This document shows, piece after piece, positions 22,080-37,000 of a stretch of 64,000 bases of DNA (positions within the stretch are counted from its first letter, which is position 1; every line of letters starts with the position of its first letter). A program made the translations under genes and the position numbers. Source of the stretch: Mytilus californianus (lineage: Eukaryota; Mollusca; Bivalvia; Mytilida; Mytilidae); contig NW_026262668.1 in assembly GCF_021869535.1 (NCBI RefSeq), positions 14,802,348 through 14,866,347 of the forward strand, written 5' to 3'. The notes under the pieces are model-generated. The model was given only the letters and a program-made list of their open reading frames with translations. It did not search any database and had not been told where the DNA came from.

Positions 22080-25000
22080 TCAATACTCCTGAAACGTTGG
22101 CAGAGATAGCTGACCATCACAGTACCCCCTACTTCCTGTGCTAGTGGATGACCTTGATGTGTGGCTATCTGCTGCTGGTGTTGATGAGATAGGTGAAAGT
22201 GAGGCTAGACAGAGGATCTGTGAAACACTAGGATAGCTGGTCATGTTGTCAATACAGGTTCTAAAAGCTGTAATAAAGAAGTCAATATTTAATGAATTGT
22301 ATTTTATACTTATCATGTGATGATTCAAATTAACATGTTTTTGTCATGTATTAGATATTGAGGACACAGTTTGACGGGTTGTCATCAAAGCAGTTAAACA
22401 GTGATCTGTAAGTCCATACGAAATGTTTATAATTTTCTTTATACAATCCACTAGTAACAGTACATTTACCATTCAACTTCATATCATATTATTTTAAAGT
22501 GAGACACACATTATTTTTTGGGTGTTACATGATTACGAGAGATGATTCAGGATTTATTTAATTTGTGCTGATTTGAAGATTGATACATGGTAAAACAATA
22601 CCACTCTATTGTTGAAGAACTTGTCAGGTTGCTCACTGCTAAATATACTTTATTCATATATACAACAAATAAGCATCATTGATGGTGGAAAGCAACATTA
22701 AAATGATGTATAGACACTTGACAGAAACCCATCAAATACTTACTGTGCATGGTAGCTGAGAGACCGGCATCATCAATGAAGACTAATATCTGTTGTAGAA
22801 TGTTGTACACTCGGACGATGTGCTGTACTGGGAGGTAAATATAACTACTGATGGATGGTTCACCAGCCTCTAAGGTGGAATTCTGTAAAACAAAACATTA
22901 CTACATTAATATTGATTTACAAAATACAAAACTCATAGTTTGTCTCAATAAATAAATATATTAACAGTTCTCTGCTTTTTTTAGTTTGTAGTTCAAAATT
23001 TAATATCAGTTGTTTTGTTGGGTTACTGTCCAATTGTCCAACACAACTTCTATTAATATGTCATAAGTTCTAGCAAGTTAACAACTGTCTCCACATTTTC
23101 CAAGCATATAAATTATAAGTTCAAAATAAATATTTCAAAATTTTGTCAGTACTTTCCAAGGCCAGTCTGTACATGCTTGCATTGTTGAGGTCCATAATGT
23201 GACCACTTCATGTTTTAAAAAAAATATCACTCAAATACCCTTTTGATATTTTCCTGTATATGTCGCCTATATATTTGCTAATTCCTTATTCCTACAAATT
23301 AATGAGCACTTACCCTAACAAACTTGATAAAGTCTTCTGAAGTGCTGAGATCTGACAAAACTTTGTTGGCTGAGGTGATACCCTTGGCATAAAAATCATA
23401 AGCTTGGCAGAACATAGCAATCTGAAATAATAACAAAAATCATGTTAGAACATTAAGGCAACCTTTTAACAGATTATTCAAGCCATTACACATACAGGAA
23501 TCAGTTGAATCTAGAGTATTGTAAGCTAACCTTTATATACGCTTAAAGAAATATTTTGATTAGAAATGGGTGTACAAATATACATCATAACTTAAGTTAT
23601 TTAATTACAAATTCTTCCTTCTTAAGTTTTACACAAAGCTGCATGTACTGCATTTGATCCTTAAAAATCTTTGAGTGTTCAGTATTTCAATGTGATGGTG
23701 TCTTATCAAATCCAACATAAAATGTTTGCACCCTTTTTTCAAGCATGGTTCCAGTTCTTTATTGAGGGGCGTAAAGGGGAGGTATCTGCACAGAAGAACG
23801 CGAAATAAAATTGCCATTTCATGATGAACGAACAATTAAGAATTTCTTGCATGTTGATCTTTTTACCGATTTCACGAAACACGGTGAATAACAAACCTTT
23901 TTCACGGCTGGACGTGAAATAAAAATGGCAAATCACGTTGCACTAAAATAACCCTTTACCACCCTCTTTATTTGATAGTTCAAAATCTCGTATTAATATT
24001 TACCTTCGACTGATAGATCTTGCCAATGTGTTGAGCTGTCTCTGTAGCAGATGAAGATGTGGTACTGGAGTCTGAGTCTGACGATGACTCGGAGGCTGGG
24101 ATGTTGTTCTGGATCTGTTTTACTTGAAACTGGGAGATCATAACCAACTGAAATAAAAAAACATTCATTATTAAATATTTCAAACTTTAGAAACTAACAT
24201 CAATACATATTTCATTTTAGTACTTTTTTTTAGCGAAATTTTAAAGTATTTTAATATGATGAAAAAAAATAATGTTTCCTTATTGTTTAAATTTGAAAGT
24301 TACTAGAATTCAACCTTCAGATTTTGAAATCTCATTATATATACTAGTATATATGCTTGCATTATAAAGAAATGACTTTCAAGAGAAAAATTAATCCCAT
24401 AAAATAAAGTTTATGTCAACCAACTAGTTTCAAAGTAAAATTAATACACAATATATTATCAACAAATCAAAAAAGAGCTAAACAGACTTAATACACATTT
24501 GTTTTTGTTAATTGTTTTTATATAAATCAGGCCTTGGTTTTTGTTTGAATAGTATTACATTTGTCATTTCAGGGCCTTTTATGGCTTGTTTTGTGGTATG
24601 GATTTTGCTCATTGTTGAAAACAGAACAGTGACATATAGTTGCTTACTACTACCTCATTTAATGTCTTGTGAAGAGTCGTCTCATTGGCAATCAAACCAC
24701 ATTTTTATATCAATACAATTTGAATCCATATTAATAGTGATCATACCTTTTCAATATTCTGGAAGAGGGAGGAGTGTTGTTGTGGAGTCAATATGCTGTG
24801 TCGTAGTGGTCGTGAGTACAGCTGCATACCTGCATGCATTACATCAATGAAGTTGGACTCTGCAGTCAGGAGTTGGTGAATCAGTGTGGAGATTGTCTTC
24901 TCTGAAGCTGCTGTTGACTGAAATTCAAACAGAAATTTATTACTCAAAATTCATTACACATCTGATGCATTTACACAGTAATTCATATTTTTGGTAATAC

Positions 25001-28000
25001 TTTAAAGATTCTACTTTCAAAATTCTTTTTTGGAAAACATCAATCCTAATAAAAATGTATTTACAAGGGTGAGTATTGGTATATATATACTAAGATTTTT
25101 ACTTTTATTTTTAGACTATACATGTGCAGCTGTTTATACACTTCTAATGCAGAATTCTACCAAATGTGATTCTATACTTATGTTTTATAGACAAACAGTG
25201 ACATTTACTAGGTTTTTTGTAATAATTGATTTTTTCTTTTATATTTCCCTTGTATATCAATAAATTGAAATGCTTTTCCATCAAATATCTTTTGATTTTA
25301 TGATTACCTATAAATTTCAACTCTATTCTATCCACATAAATGACATACCTCTGATTTCTTGTCTTTCTTTACAGGTGTACTGGTGTTGTTGCTTGGCCAG
25401 GAGTAGATACCCTCATCTGTGTCGGACAGGTCTGACTCGGAGGTGTAACCCTTATCGTGGCTGCAGCGTCTCATGTCTGTTGGGTCTAACAGCAGGGTGG
25501 GTTCTGGTTGCCATAGCGACTGGTTAAGGAGGGACAACTGACTAGCACGTTGAATCTCGATGACAAGTGACTGACCACCATTCCTACAAAACAAAAATCA
25601 TCATTAGATAATGTCAAGTAAAAACTTTATTCTTTAAAAATTGTCCAATGGAAAACTTTTCACCATTCCTGGTTTCACAACATGAAATAGTATAAATATG
25701 AAAAATAGATAATTTCAAAAAGGAAAAAATATAAACTTCATACATTTGAATTGTATATGTATTTCGTTATAACAGATTATTATATTTTCATTTAACATTT
25801 CAGGGTACAATGCTGACTCAACATAGGAATATCATATCTTTGCTCATTGCGACATGTAAATGTTCAAATTATTATTCTCTGGTTGTTTGGTGGGTTGTTG
25901 TCTCATTGGCTAACATACCACATTTTTTTTATTTATTACGTGCTTACTTGACAATCTTTGCTACTCTAGATGACTGTGACCTTGACACGTTGTGACCATT
26001 GACAGAGATGACGTGGTCCCCTGGGCATAGACCTGCTAAAGAAGCTGGTGAACCATGGTCTACTTTACCAATCTTAACAGGACAGGAGTCAACAACTGTA
26101 AAACCATAACCACTGGTACTACGAGAGATGGTAACCTGAAATAAACATAAATACATTATATTACTTTAAAAAAAAACAAAATACAGTAAAACTTTTATCA
26201 CTGGCACAGCGTAATATAGATTTCATTTATATACATCTGTCTTCATCTGTTTTCTGTGTCATTGAAACTGAAGACTTTTGTGTTGATAGCAGATCTTTGT
26301 AGTTTATTTCGAATGGATTCACAACCTGAGTGAACTTTTTGTATGGACACCTCCTTATTGTATGCTGAACTATATACATTTTAGTTAGTTTTTATGTTAT
26401 CATATGTTGATGGGTGGCTCACTGTTGCTTACCCATATCTATTAGCAATTATATAAAATGACCAGAAGCATGATTATATTACATTATTATATTAACAGAA
26501 ATCTTATTGCTCAAGACATTTTTTATCTTTATAATATTGAAATCCTCAATTTTTCAAAATTTGAACTATTATCATATTCAAAGAAATCAATTATGTATAC
26601 ACTGTGCATTAGTTTATATTCAAACCAAAAAATATAAAATGGAAAATATATATATTGAGTTGTTGTTTTACAAAGGGAAGTAACTTACTGTAATGATGTC
26701 ATTGTCTGCTGTTTTCTTGTCTGTTAGACTACCTACAAGTTGATAAACAGTTTGTCAAATTTCTATATAATAATCATTTAACTTTTAAAGCATAATTCTT
26801 CATTAATTTCACTCTCACAATGTTGATTTTTGTTTTACATGTATTTATTCATGCTGAATATGCATGAAATATTTGTCATTAAATGTTACAACCTTAACCA
26901 GTAACTAATATGTTATGAACTATGAACCCTGATTCTGCCCACCACCTTCATCTGTAACATGTATATAAATACAGTCATGTAAAAACAGTCAATTGATGAT
27001 TGTTCAAATGAAGATCTTTGAAAGACTTTCCCAAAAATTAATCAGTATATATATATATTGATATTGTTTATATTTTTATTTTTATCTTTGTAATATAACT
27101 CATATCAAACTTGCACAAAAACAAAAAGGTCTTCTGTGTTATTTCATTATTAAACAATTGAAATATTTACAAAAACATACCATTTTCTTATATAATTATT
27201 ACATGACAAAAGCTTTTATTATCTACATTAGGACATTTATCTACTTAGAGTTACTTCCCATTTTCAAATATTATTTCTGTATCTATATCTTAAATCTAAA
27301 CAAAAGCTAATATATAAGTTGAAGATTTATACCTAACAAGCCTTAATATTATTGAAGTTTATGACACCTTATTTCAATAGTATAGTTGTATTACTTAGTT
27401 GTAATATAATTTGGTGAACTAACCTTTCTTGTATGGGGTCATTCTGGCTACTGTAGAAACTTTAAGGTGCTTGTGATGACTAATCTCTTCTGTTAGCAGA
27501 TGATACCAACCCATAACATCCTATAATACAAATAATACATTATAAGTTTGTTACAAGTTAATCCTTCCACATCTCATTCAAAATAACAAGATAATAATAT
27601 ATAAGTACATGTATATATGTTTAATCAGGTAATATTTGGTTGAGGTTGTTTAATATTGCAACTTTTTAATATTGGTTTTCTTTCTAGAACAAATTTAATA
27701 CCTGAAACAAGTTACAAAGTCTTAACAATGCAATTCTATTCTCAGTATGTGTATAGGTTTCTTTAAAAAAAAAGGGGGGGGGGGGGAGGGGGCTTTGTAG
27801 TCCTCTCTAGTCAAATATTTCAATGGTCAACAAGTGTGATAAGGTTAATATAGCAAAAGTAAACATTTTATACTTTAAATAATACTTTCTTCCATAAATA
27901 CTTTATATTTGGTGTCTCATTTCTACAAAATTCTACATCTGATTCAATTTCCCTTTCAAATATTTATTACAAATTAATTTTAATGAAAAAACATATAAAA

Positions 28001-31000
28001 CTAGAGGCTTACCTTCTGTGGATTTAGCAGATGTTGAATACCAAAAGACATACCGCCAAGGAACTCACATAAACTACAAAGGACAATAATTAACATTACA
28101 TTCTCATTAACGACTACAAATTTCTCTTTTGAAATAAACCTTTAAATTTCATAATCACAGGTGCTAAATGTGAATAAAATCAAATTTTAATGATGTGGTA
28201 ATAATAGTTCTTTTTCTTTTATTTCATCACATTTGTCATGGTCCTAACTTTTACTTTCTGTATGAAGTGTAACCCTTGAGTTGATTGATAGGTTTATTTT
28301 CAACCAAATTTGAACCATTACAGATCTTTAAGGGTTATCCATAGACAAATAGATTGATTTGTTGAAATGAAATGATTACCCTGTCCAGGTCAAATAAATC
28401 AAGTGGTAATACATAGTCCAGTTCAATTTGTCATCTGGACAACTTCTACTTATAAACTTCTTTGTTGTGTAACTTTCTTATTTACACTAGGGATAAGCAA
28501 TAGAATAAGAAAAATGCAACACTCTTGTCACCTTAAATGGCTATGATTTTTTTTTTATTATTTCAAAGCAGAATCATATATCTTAATTCAATATTTTGTA
28601 TTCAAAACAAGTTCTTTGTCCAAAAAAAAGATTGAAAGAATTACCAAACAATGATAAAATCATGGTCTACTGGGACTATTTTACTGTATATGGAAAAGTG
28701 TAATTAAAATGTCCAATGAACTAATTCCTAGTTCTGTTTGAGTACATTTAAATATGACAAAATAGTATCAGTTTTAATATGACAGTAAGTTAAAATAACA
28801 AACTTTTAAAACAGAATCGTGCAAAATAACAGTAAATCTTATCAGATGAAATATAAAACTTTTAATTCTCTACCTTGTTAAGAATCTTGATCCGATAATA
28901 TGAAATTTAATCCTAACTTGAAACTTACACCAAGTTTATAACAAATGACCATGTTTGAAACTTACAAAGTTTATAACAAAATTACCATGTTTTTACAAAT
29001 TTCTCACTCATAATTTATTTTCTCAAATCAGTAGCAAAGCTTGAACTCAGCTTGGGAGGGTGGCTACTGATTTACAAAATTTAGAGCAAGATGATACATA
29101 AACTAAACAAACTTTTTAACCTAATTTAAGAATTACATTGTGTACCCCAAGCTCTTGTATTAAACTCTTAATTATCCAATTACAACTTCAAAGGTTTTCA
29201 CACCTTGATCTTCAAAGGTGAAAATTAACTGATGTTAAGGTGTAGTACACATCACTTATACAATTTGAAACTTTTAGCATACAAATCATTTGAAAATATC
29301 TTTTTTTTAGATTAAAATCTTTTCTCTTCAATATGTTAATTTTTCTAAAATTTGAAACTTTGAGGATACAAATCATTGTTTAAAGTTTTTAAATTTTGAA
29401 TAAAAACAGTTCTATACAAAGTAATAACTTTTTTTCAAATGTGTCACATTGTAATAATATTTACAGTTAAACTGAACAAAGAATTTCAAATATAAAAATG
29501 TAAATGACCAACCTTTTCATGAAAATTTTACAGCATTTTTACAACATAATTTGAAAATTTGTGACCTATATGTAATCATTTCATTTTCAGCCATTCAGTG
29601 ACAAAACAAGAGAGGCAGCTGGCTAACATAAATAAATTACAGCGGGGCCAGGTGATCAATACAAGCATACCTTTACACTCAGTACTCAACACCAATATTT
29701 GTAATCATATTTTTTGGTCCTTTGTTTGTTCAGTCGTTAGATTGTTAAATTTTCGAATGTAAAAATTCCTATACACGCTCTTTATGTCAAACTTTTAAAT
29801 TTATCAATCCATTAAGCACAGCAATTAACAGACTCGTATTTAGTCATCTGGCAGGGGAAGAAAAGATTTTTATGGACAGTCAGCCATCCTAGACTTTCTC
29901 TGTGTTTTTGTTTACCTGACCTTTAGTCATATAGTTCACTCTCTTTTTGTTCAAGCACATTATTATTACAGAGTAAAATATATGCTTTCAGGGATTTTCT
30001 TCTGAATCGGATTAAAATGTAAAGAAGATTAAAATTTCTTGAACTTTAATCAAATCTTAACATCATCATTATGTTTCCTGAAGCTTTTTTTTATTCAATT
30101 TTTCTTATGTCACAGTACACATTTAAATTTCTTTTATATCAATGTCTTTGCCTCATTAAAAATAACAATAAAAATTTACCATATTTAAGAAATTTTCCCT
30201 AATTTGATTTCTGGACCAATGACATTGGAGTTTACTTTAAAGGATTTCTTACTTCACATTCTAACAATTTAATTAACAGGTCTTCTTTTCATTGACTTGA
30301 CATTATCAAGTCTTAAAATCTATGAAGTAGATAAAGTGACTTATTATTTCTCAAAAAGCAAACATTTATATATTTTTCTCACTGTATCATATTTCTAAAA
30401 ATATCTGCACTTATACACTATAATTTAATACATACCTAGATGCTTTACCACTGTCAAACACAGAGATATGCAACCTCTTCTTCAAATCTTCTTCAGCAAT
30501 CACACTAAAAAATAGAAAGAAAAATTATCAACAAGAAGTCATATTACATTCTATGATCTGATTAGATAGTTGAGCATCATTTTGGAATTGCACTTTTTCA
30601 AATTTTTCTTTTACCTTTTTCTTTAAAAGTTCTTGTTGTGAAATGAAATAGAGTAGTTACGCAGTCGAAAATATAAAAGATAAGGAAATGGAATTACACT
30701 GAATCTACTAGTTGCTGACATATTCCTACTATTTCTTTTTGCTTCAATTGATATTAGAATATCACATTATCACAGATAAAGTCCTACAATCTCTGAGAAG
30801 CAAACTAACTGAATCAAACTTTAGAAGTTACAACATGAGATATGCCAAACCTAGTTGTTATGAAATTGACATATTCCTCTAAGTGCATTTACTGAGCACA
30901 TGTCATTCTTGTGTAAATACTTGCTTGTGATCAATAATTAAGGATTAATGATTATAATTAGATAACTTTGTATGATAACTGCATGTCTTATATCATTTCA

Positions 31001-34000
31001 GATATGTACAGCTCAGATATGTGTCAATTTCTTATCAGAAAATTTGATAATACACAATCTATTTCTATATCAATTCCATTCAAATATATCTGTAAGCAAT
31101 GGAGTTGTTTAGGAGATTTGTTCATAATTAGATCAATAATAATTAAGTGACAACCAAACATTACATTATGCTTTCAACTATAAACTTGAGACTTGTACCA
31201 GGTGAAGGGTTGTGACCCCTGGTGCATATATGAAATTACCAAACTCAAGAATAATAAAAAAAAATTAAATTAAAAGTTTAAATCATTGATCCAGCTATTA
31301 AATAGTATTTTATTTTAGATTCTCATTTTACATTTTTACATAAACAAAGGGCACCACAAAACTATAAATGAATGCAAATAGACAGTATTATTTTTTATTT
31401 AATTTTTTTTCAACCATAAAACACCTAAAATTCACTTTGAATCCATTTGACCTATCTCTCAGTTTGACTTTCAAAAATAAAACTATTCTGAGTATACATT
31501 ATAAAATCCTTACAATTTTATACCTATAAAGAAGGATAAATTTTGTCAGAACACTATGGTTAGTTGTCCATTTGTGTTGAGACAGGTGAGAACATAAATT
31601 TCAGGTGTATGTTTCTTGTCTATCAGCCTTTCACCTGTCTAATTAAATGTCAAATTTCTGTACAATTAACACCAGGGATACCCACTTAGCAGCCAATACA
31701 ACCAGATTGTACTCATTATAACAAAATATCTTATTTCTCAACTGATACTTATAGCACAGGATAAAATTTTAATCTGTAAATGCTAATTTTTTAATATATA
31801 AACTAGATCAATTTTGACACTTTGTAACTGTTATAATTATAATTTAAAATGTTCTTCAAAATTTTTGTCATAATTTGGCAAAATCACCTGCTCACACTAT
31901 TGAGACAGATTAAAGAACCAAAATATGAAATTTGCAATATGCTACTATAACCAATTAGAGATTTCATATTCAATGAATAATTGATAATTTTTATGAATTT
32001 TCTCTCATCTGATTATGCAAATGAAGGCAACAGCTTTCGTTTAATAATTTTCATGATCCTCTTTCAATAGATGCTTAAGAAAAACAATTTTCAAATATCT
32101 CCTTTAAATGTCACAGCTCTTAATCACATAATTTCTTTGTCAACTTTTTAAATTTTATTCCTAATAGTTTATGATGAAAGATAACAATTGCAATTTCTAA
32201 TCTTCTTTAATTTTATTCATTTCCTTAATTTTCAAAATTCATAAGCTTTAAATTTTCCCATGAAATTAGTTATTATTAAAATAAACAAACAAGATTATGT
32301 TTATATGAAATAACTATAAATATTATAGTCCCCTGGGATAGGTATCTTTATCTTAAGATAATAAACAAATCTCCTATCAGATAATCTGATAATTGATAGG
32401 ATTTATTGGTCATTATTATTAGATATTAATTTTATTTTCATTTAGTTTATAATTAAAGTGGGATAATGTGTGGGAGATATTTAAACATTTGAGCCCTTTA
32501 TTTCCCATCCCAAATGTTTGTCAAATCTGGGCCCTCTTCCCTTTTTACATCTTTATCAGTGAAAAGACCTTAACTTTTACCAATTCAGTGTTATGTCTCA
32601 TTGGATGATAGAAATACATTGTCTTTTAAAAAATAGCTGGTATTAAATGTATAAAATTGCAAAATCAGCAAAATTTGGACTATTGAAAAGTTTAGTTTGC
32701 TGTTTCTATCATGATGAGTAACACTTTCTATTAGATTGCAAAGATTTACATGTTTTCATTTTTCCCAAAACTTCAACCCCTCAGATATAAATTTGCATTT
32801 CTTTAATAAATATTTATAAATCTTGATTCTAATCTAACTAAAATGAGAAATTTTACTTACAATGAGAACTGCTGGTCGTAGAGAGGGTTGTTGGAGTCGG
32901 TCACAATGGATGTCTTACTACTACACCTTCTGCTATCACCGTCTGGAATTATGGACACCTACAATCATAAACTCTTATTAAATATGTGCACAATTGATTT
33001 GTTATTTTCATCAGGGAAACTATCTGTTAAAACATATGTACAGAATTGAAATTTTTCTAGGTTTTTCTACAGGGATAAAAGATACTTAAATATTGTCTCA
33101 TTTAATGTCATTCACATGTACAAATTTCATTGATAGTTATCACTTTAAATTAGCCGAGTGAAATCTTCAAATTAATATATTTGCTACTGGACATTAAATA
33201 AGCAACAATCAATCATTCAATCAATTAAAAAAATCTTCAAAATATCCTTTAATCTTTTGTATGTTTAGAATTTTTGGAAGAGAACAAGAAAATAGTCTAG
33301 TGAAGGATTATGTATGAAAATCAAAGTTTACTGAAATCAAACTGCATATGGTTTCATATTCCCTCTGAAAGAATTTCTATGATGAGTTGTCTAACTTGGA
33401 TTTATATTTAAAGAATTTTCTGATTATAAAGTTTTTGAACAAATAGATACCATACCTTTACAAAGGTGATTGAAGTTGTCTTCTGTCTGGTAGACAATTG
33501 GCGACCTTGTATAACTACAATTTAATAAAAAAATTGATTAGATAAAACATTGATAAACAATATAAGATGTATCTTTGTGCTGCCTTGATAAAAAATTACA
33601 AAGCAGCATAAAAGACTGTAATGATCAATTGTTGAGCAGTTTTGCTCCTACATTTAAAAAGTTTCTGAAATGTTTAAAAGAAAGTTTGTTTACATTTTTT
33701 AAAAAACAAACTCAAGCTTTTAAAGTTTGAATGAAAAGTGAGTATTTCCATTCTCTTGAAGGTTTAGATTACAAATTTGCAAGGAACTTGTATTGCATTG
33801 AAATATCTTTTCAAAATGAAAATTTAATATATCATATTTTGAGTATTTTGTTAAGGAAACAATCAAATGGTTTCAACCTAACAGTGAGATTAAAGGTTTC
33901 AGAAAAAGAGCTTTTGTTAAGAAAAGAATTTTCCAATAATAAAAAATCTAAACTGTACTTATATATTCTGAATGTACACTTGAAACAATTTGAAATTACT

Positions 34001-37000
34001 AACAATTTGACTTACTATTCCATGCTCTTCATACTAAGTTATAGTTGTCATTTCTCTGAACATTACTTATATACATGACTTGTTTGACACTTAGATCTCA
34101 TTTTATTTATTGAATTAAGGTGACAAAATATAATTAATATTTACAAATCATAATTATTATTAATTAATTAAGTCTCCTAACAGTTGGAGGTATCCTGAGA
34201 TTTCTGCTCATATCTACATTAAATGGTGTACAATATTGAAGCAAGAAGATATAAAAAATAAAAACTATATATATGAAGCTTACCATTAACTTGAAGAACA
34301 CCTTGGCTGATAGAAGCTGACAACTTCAGCTGACCTGAAAATCAAAAAAAATAAAAATATATAAATCAATTTATATACAAATTAATAATCTGAATCTGGG
34401 ACTTATAAATGATCTATGGGTCCTAGTCTGAATTCAACTCTTAGCTTCATTGTCTATTTTTAAAAATTGAAGGATTCTTAAAAATATTGTCCACAAATTT
34501 GAAGTTGATAACATTTTAAATCACTAAAGTGCAAATAGAATCAAAATAAAAAGTGTAAAATAAGATTATGCAATACAAAAATATGTCAAAAACAGTGGAT
34601 ATGATTTTTGTTTGTTCATAGTCCTAATAAATACTGTAAGAATATTACAAAATATTTTGTAGAAAGTTTAAAAGAAGCATTAGAAAAGTTCAAAAATTAC
34701 TATCTTAGAAGAGTTTAAAAATTACTATCTTAGAAGAGTTTAAAAATTACTATTTAAGAAAAGTTTAACAATAATAAGACTTTTTAATGCACTTTATAAC
34801 TTCAGAGACATATAATACATCATTAATATTATTTTTCTGTTAAATGATAATAAAAAAATATAATCAATTACAGGTTTGTTAACATCTCTTCATATTTAAC
34901 TATGTTTTGTCTCACCTCTAACGAAAGTTGGAACAGATGAACTAATAACCATGATGAAAATCCAAACACATAACACAGTAAATATTCAGAAGTAAGGATG
35001 TTGATGCAGCAAGTATTTTTTTCTTAATAATTCAATAAATTAATTCAACATCATATTATTTTTATCAATTAGGTGCTACCTGATTAATCCAGGCTTCTGA
35101 TTGGTCAATGTGAAAGATAATCTACCTGACACATTATTACCTGATTAAGGTGAAGTGGGTGTAGGGTCTTGAATATACAAACATGTCTTAAGAAATATAC
35201 AACAGGTAGCCATAGGTGTTAAAATTATCAAGTACTTTACAGTTAGCTTGATACTGACACTTTGTTTTGACAATAATTTCCTCCCAAATAAACAACTAAT
35301 AATAGAATCTTATTCTTCATTAATAAATAATTGACAGGCTATTTTATAGAAAAGGTGAGAAAACTTGAAGTATGTTTATTTAAAGACACATTTATGGTGT
35401 TAAATTTAATTTCAGGTAGCACTTGTATATTGCAAACTATAGACATTTGTCTGAGCTTTAGTTTCTAGAAATAATTTCTGCAATAAATGTCAACTTTGGC
35501 ATTAATATGTAATTTCTTGTTACATTGAGTAGGGATAAAAAATATTGTAAATAATTGATACATTTGGAAATAATACTCTTAAATTTTACGAACAATATAA
35601 TGTTCTTATTACAAATACTTTTAAAATATTTTCTTATAAATTTACACCTCCAAAAGTTTATGTTTGGACATTCACCGTTAAAGTAAATTGAGTTTTGATA
35701 ATTAATCTGGATAAAAAATGTTACTGAGAGTAAATGGGAACAGTAATTTTTATATTGAAATAAGATGATGCCTCTTCTCTCATGTATAATATATACATTT
35801 ATCAGTATTTTGAAATACTTTTACTATTTTGTTACCTTTCTTTGAAGAAGACATAAAAATTGATCTAGGCACTGATATGCTTCCAAGGAGAATTAATGCC
35901 ATATCAATAGTTTTAATCTAAATTTCCTGAATGACTAAATGTAGTCCCGATATATTTTTTTTTCTGGTTTGATATTTAATGACTTATGTTGTTGTCTGTA
36001 TGAGGACCTCTATAATGTCTATTTTGGTAATGCATTGTTGTTGTAATTGGAAGAACAAAGGTTATAACACTAATATTAATTATTATTTTGTTCTAAAGGG
36101 ACATGATAATGTACTAAACATGCTAAAAATGGTCTTCAAAATTAGATGTATAATTATTGTGACATTTGTCTTTAAGCATTCAATATGGGAATAAAAGAAT
36201 GAAAAACTGGTCTGGATTAAATGTTTTTTTTTATAAAACATCCCAGAGTCAATATAGAAGTTCAGATAGCAAGTCTGTGGTGTGGTCTGGTAAAAGAATT
36301 ACCATTGCTAGAAACACGAAGACCTGCCAATCACTAAATTAACAAGATAGAAATCATGGTTCCAAGTGTTTCATGTACAAACAATTTAGTAACCACAGGG
36401 GATCTATTGAAATCTCTAACCAGGAAGGCAAATACAGACCAATTAGACCAACAATTGATTCCTTCTTTCAGTGATACATCACAGAAGCTTCATGGCTGCC
36501 ACTCAGAATACTCATAAACAAGTTAGAACCTTGTTTAATTGCATAATCATTGGGGATTTCAATGACTATTTCAACATTTTAAGCAGATTCCCATCCTAAA
36601 TTTGTCTCAATTTGTGAGAGAATAAAATTAACAGCAGGATGTTGATTTCACAGTTGCATTTCAGTTTAATTTAATTGGCAACCATATAGTCTTTAATTGT
36701 ATAAAATGAGATTTGTCTTGTGCCAATAAAAAAGGCCAGGAATATGCTAATGGCAGGCCAGCACTCTACTATTACTCAGCTGGTTATATTAAATGGTGGT
36801 TAATACTGCTGTGCTATATTAGGATTTACAAATAGCCCCCAATAAAATTATTATCCATTTATTATCATTTGTGATTAGAATTAATGGATTTTAAGAAATT
36901 TACTATTTACTGAAGTTTATTACATAACTTAATTTCCTCATTTATAGAATCTCACAGCAGTTCTATAATATAAAATATTTTTCGAGTTTTATGATTTAAT

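Noticed and set aside
33731..34078. 115-residue plus-strand ORF
   Set aside because: AT-rich intron sequence of the RhoGEF gene, antisense, with no recognisable domain.
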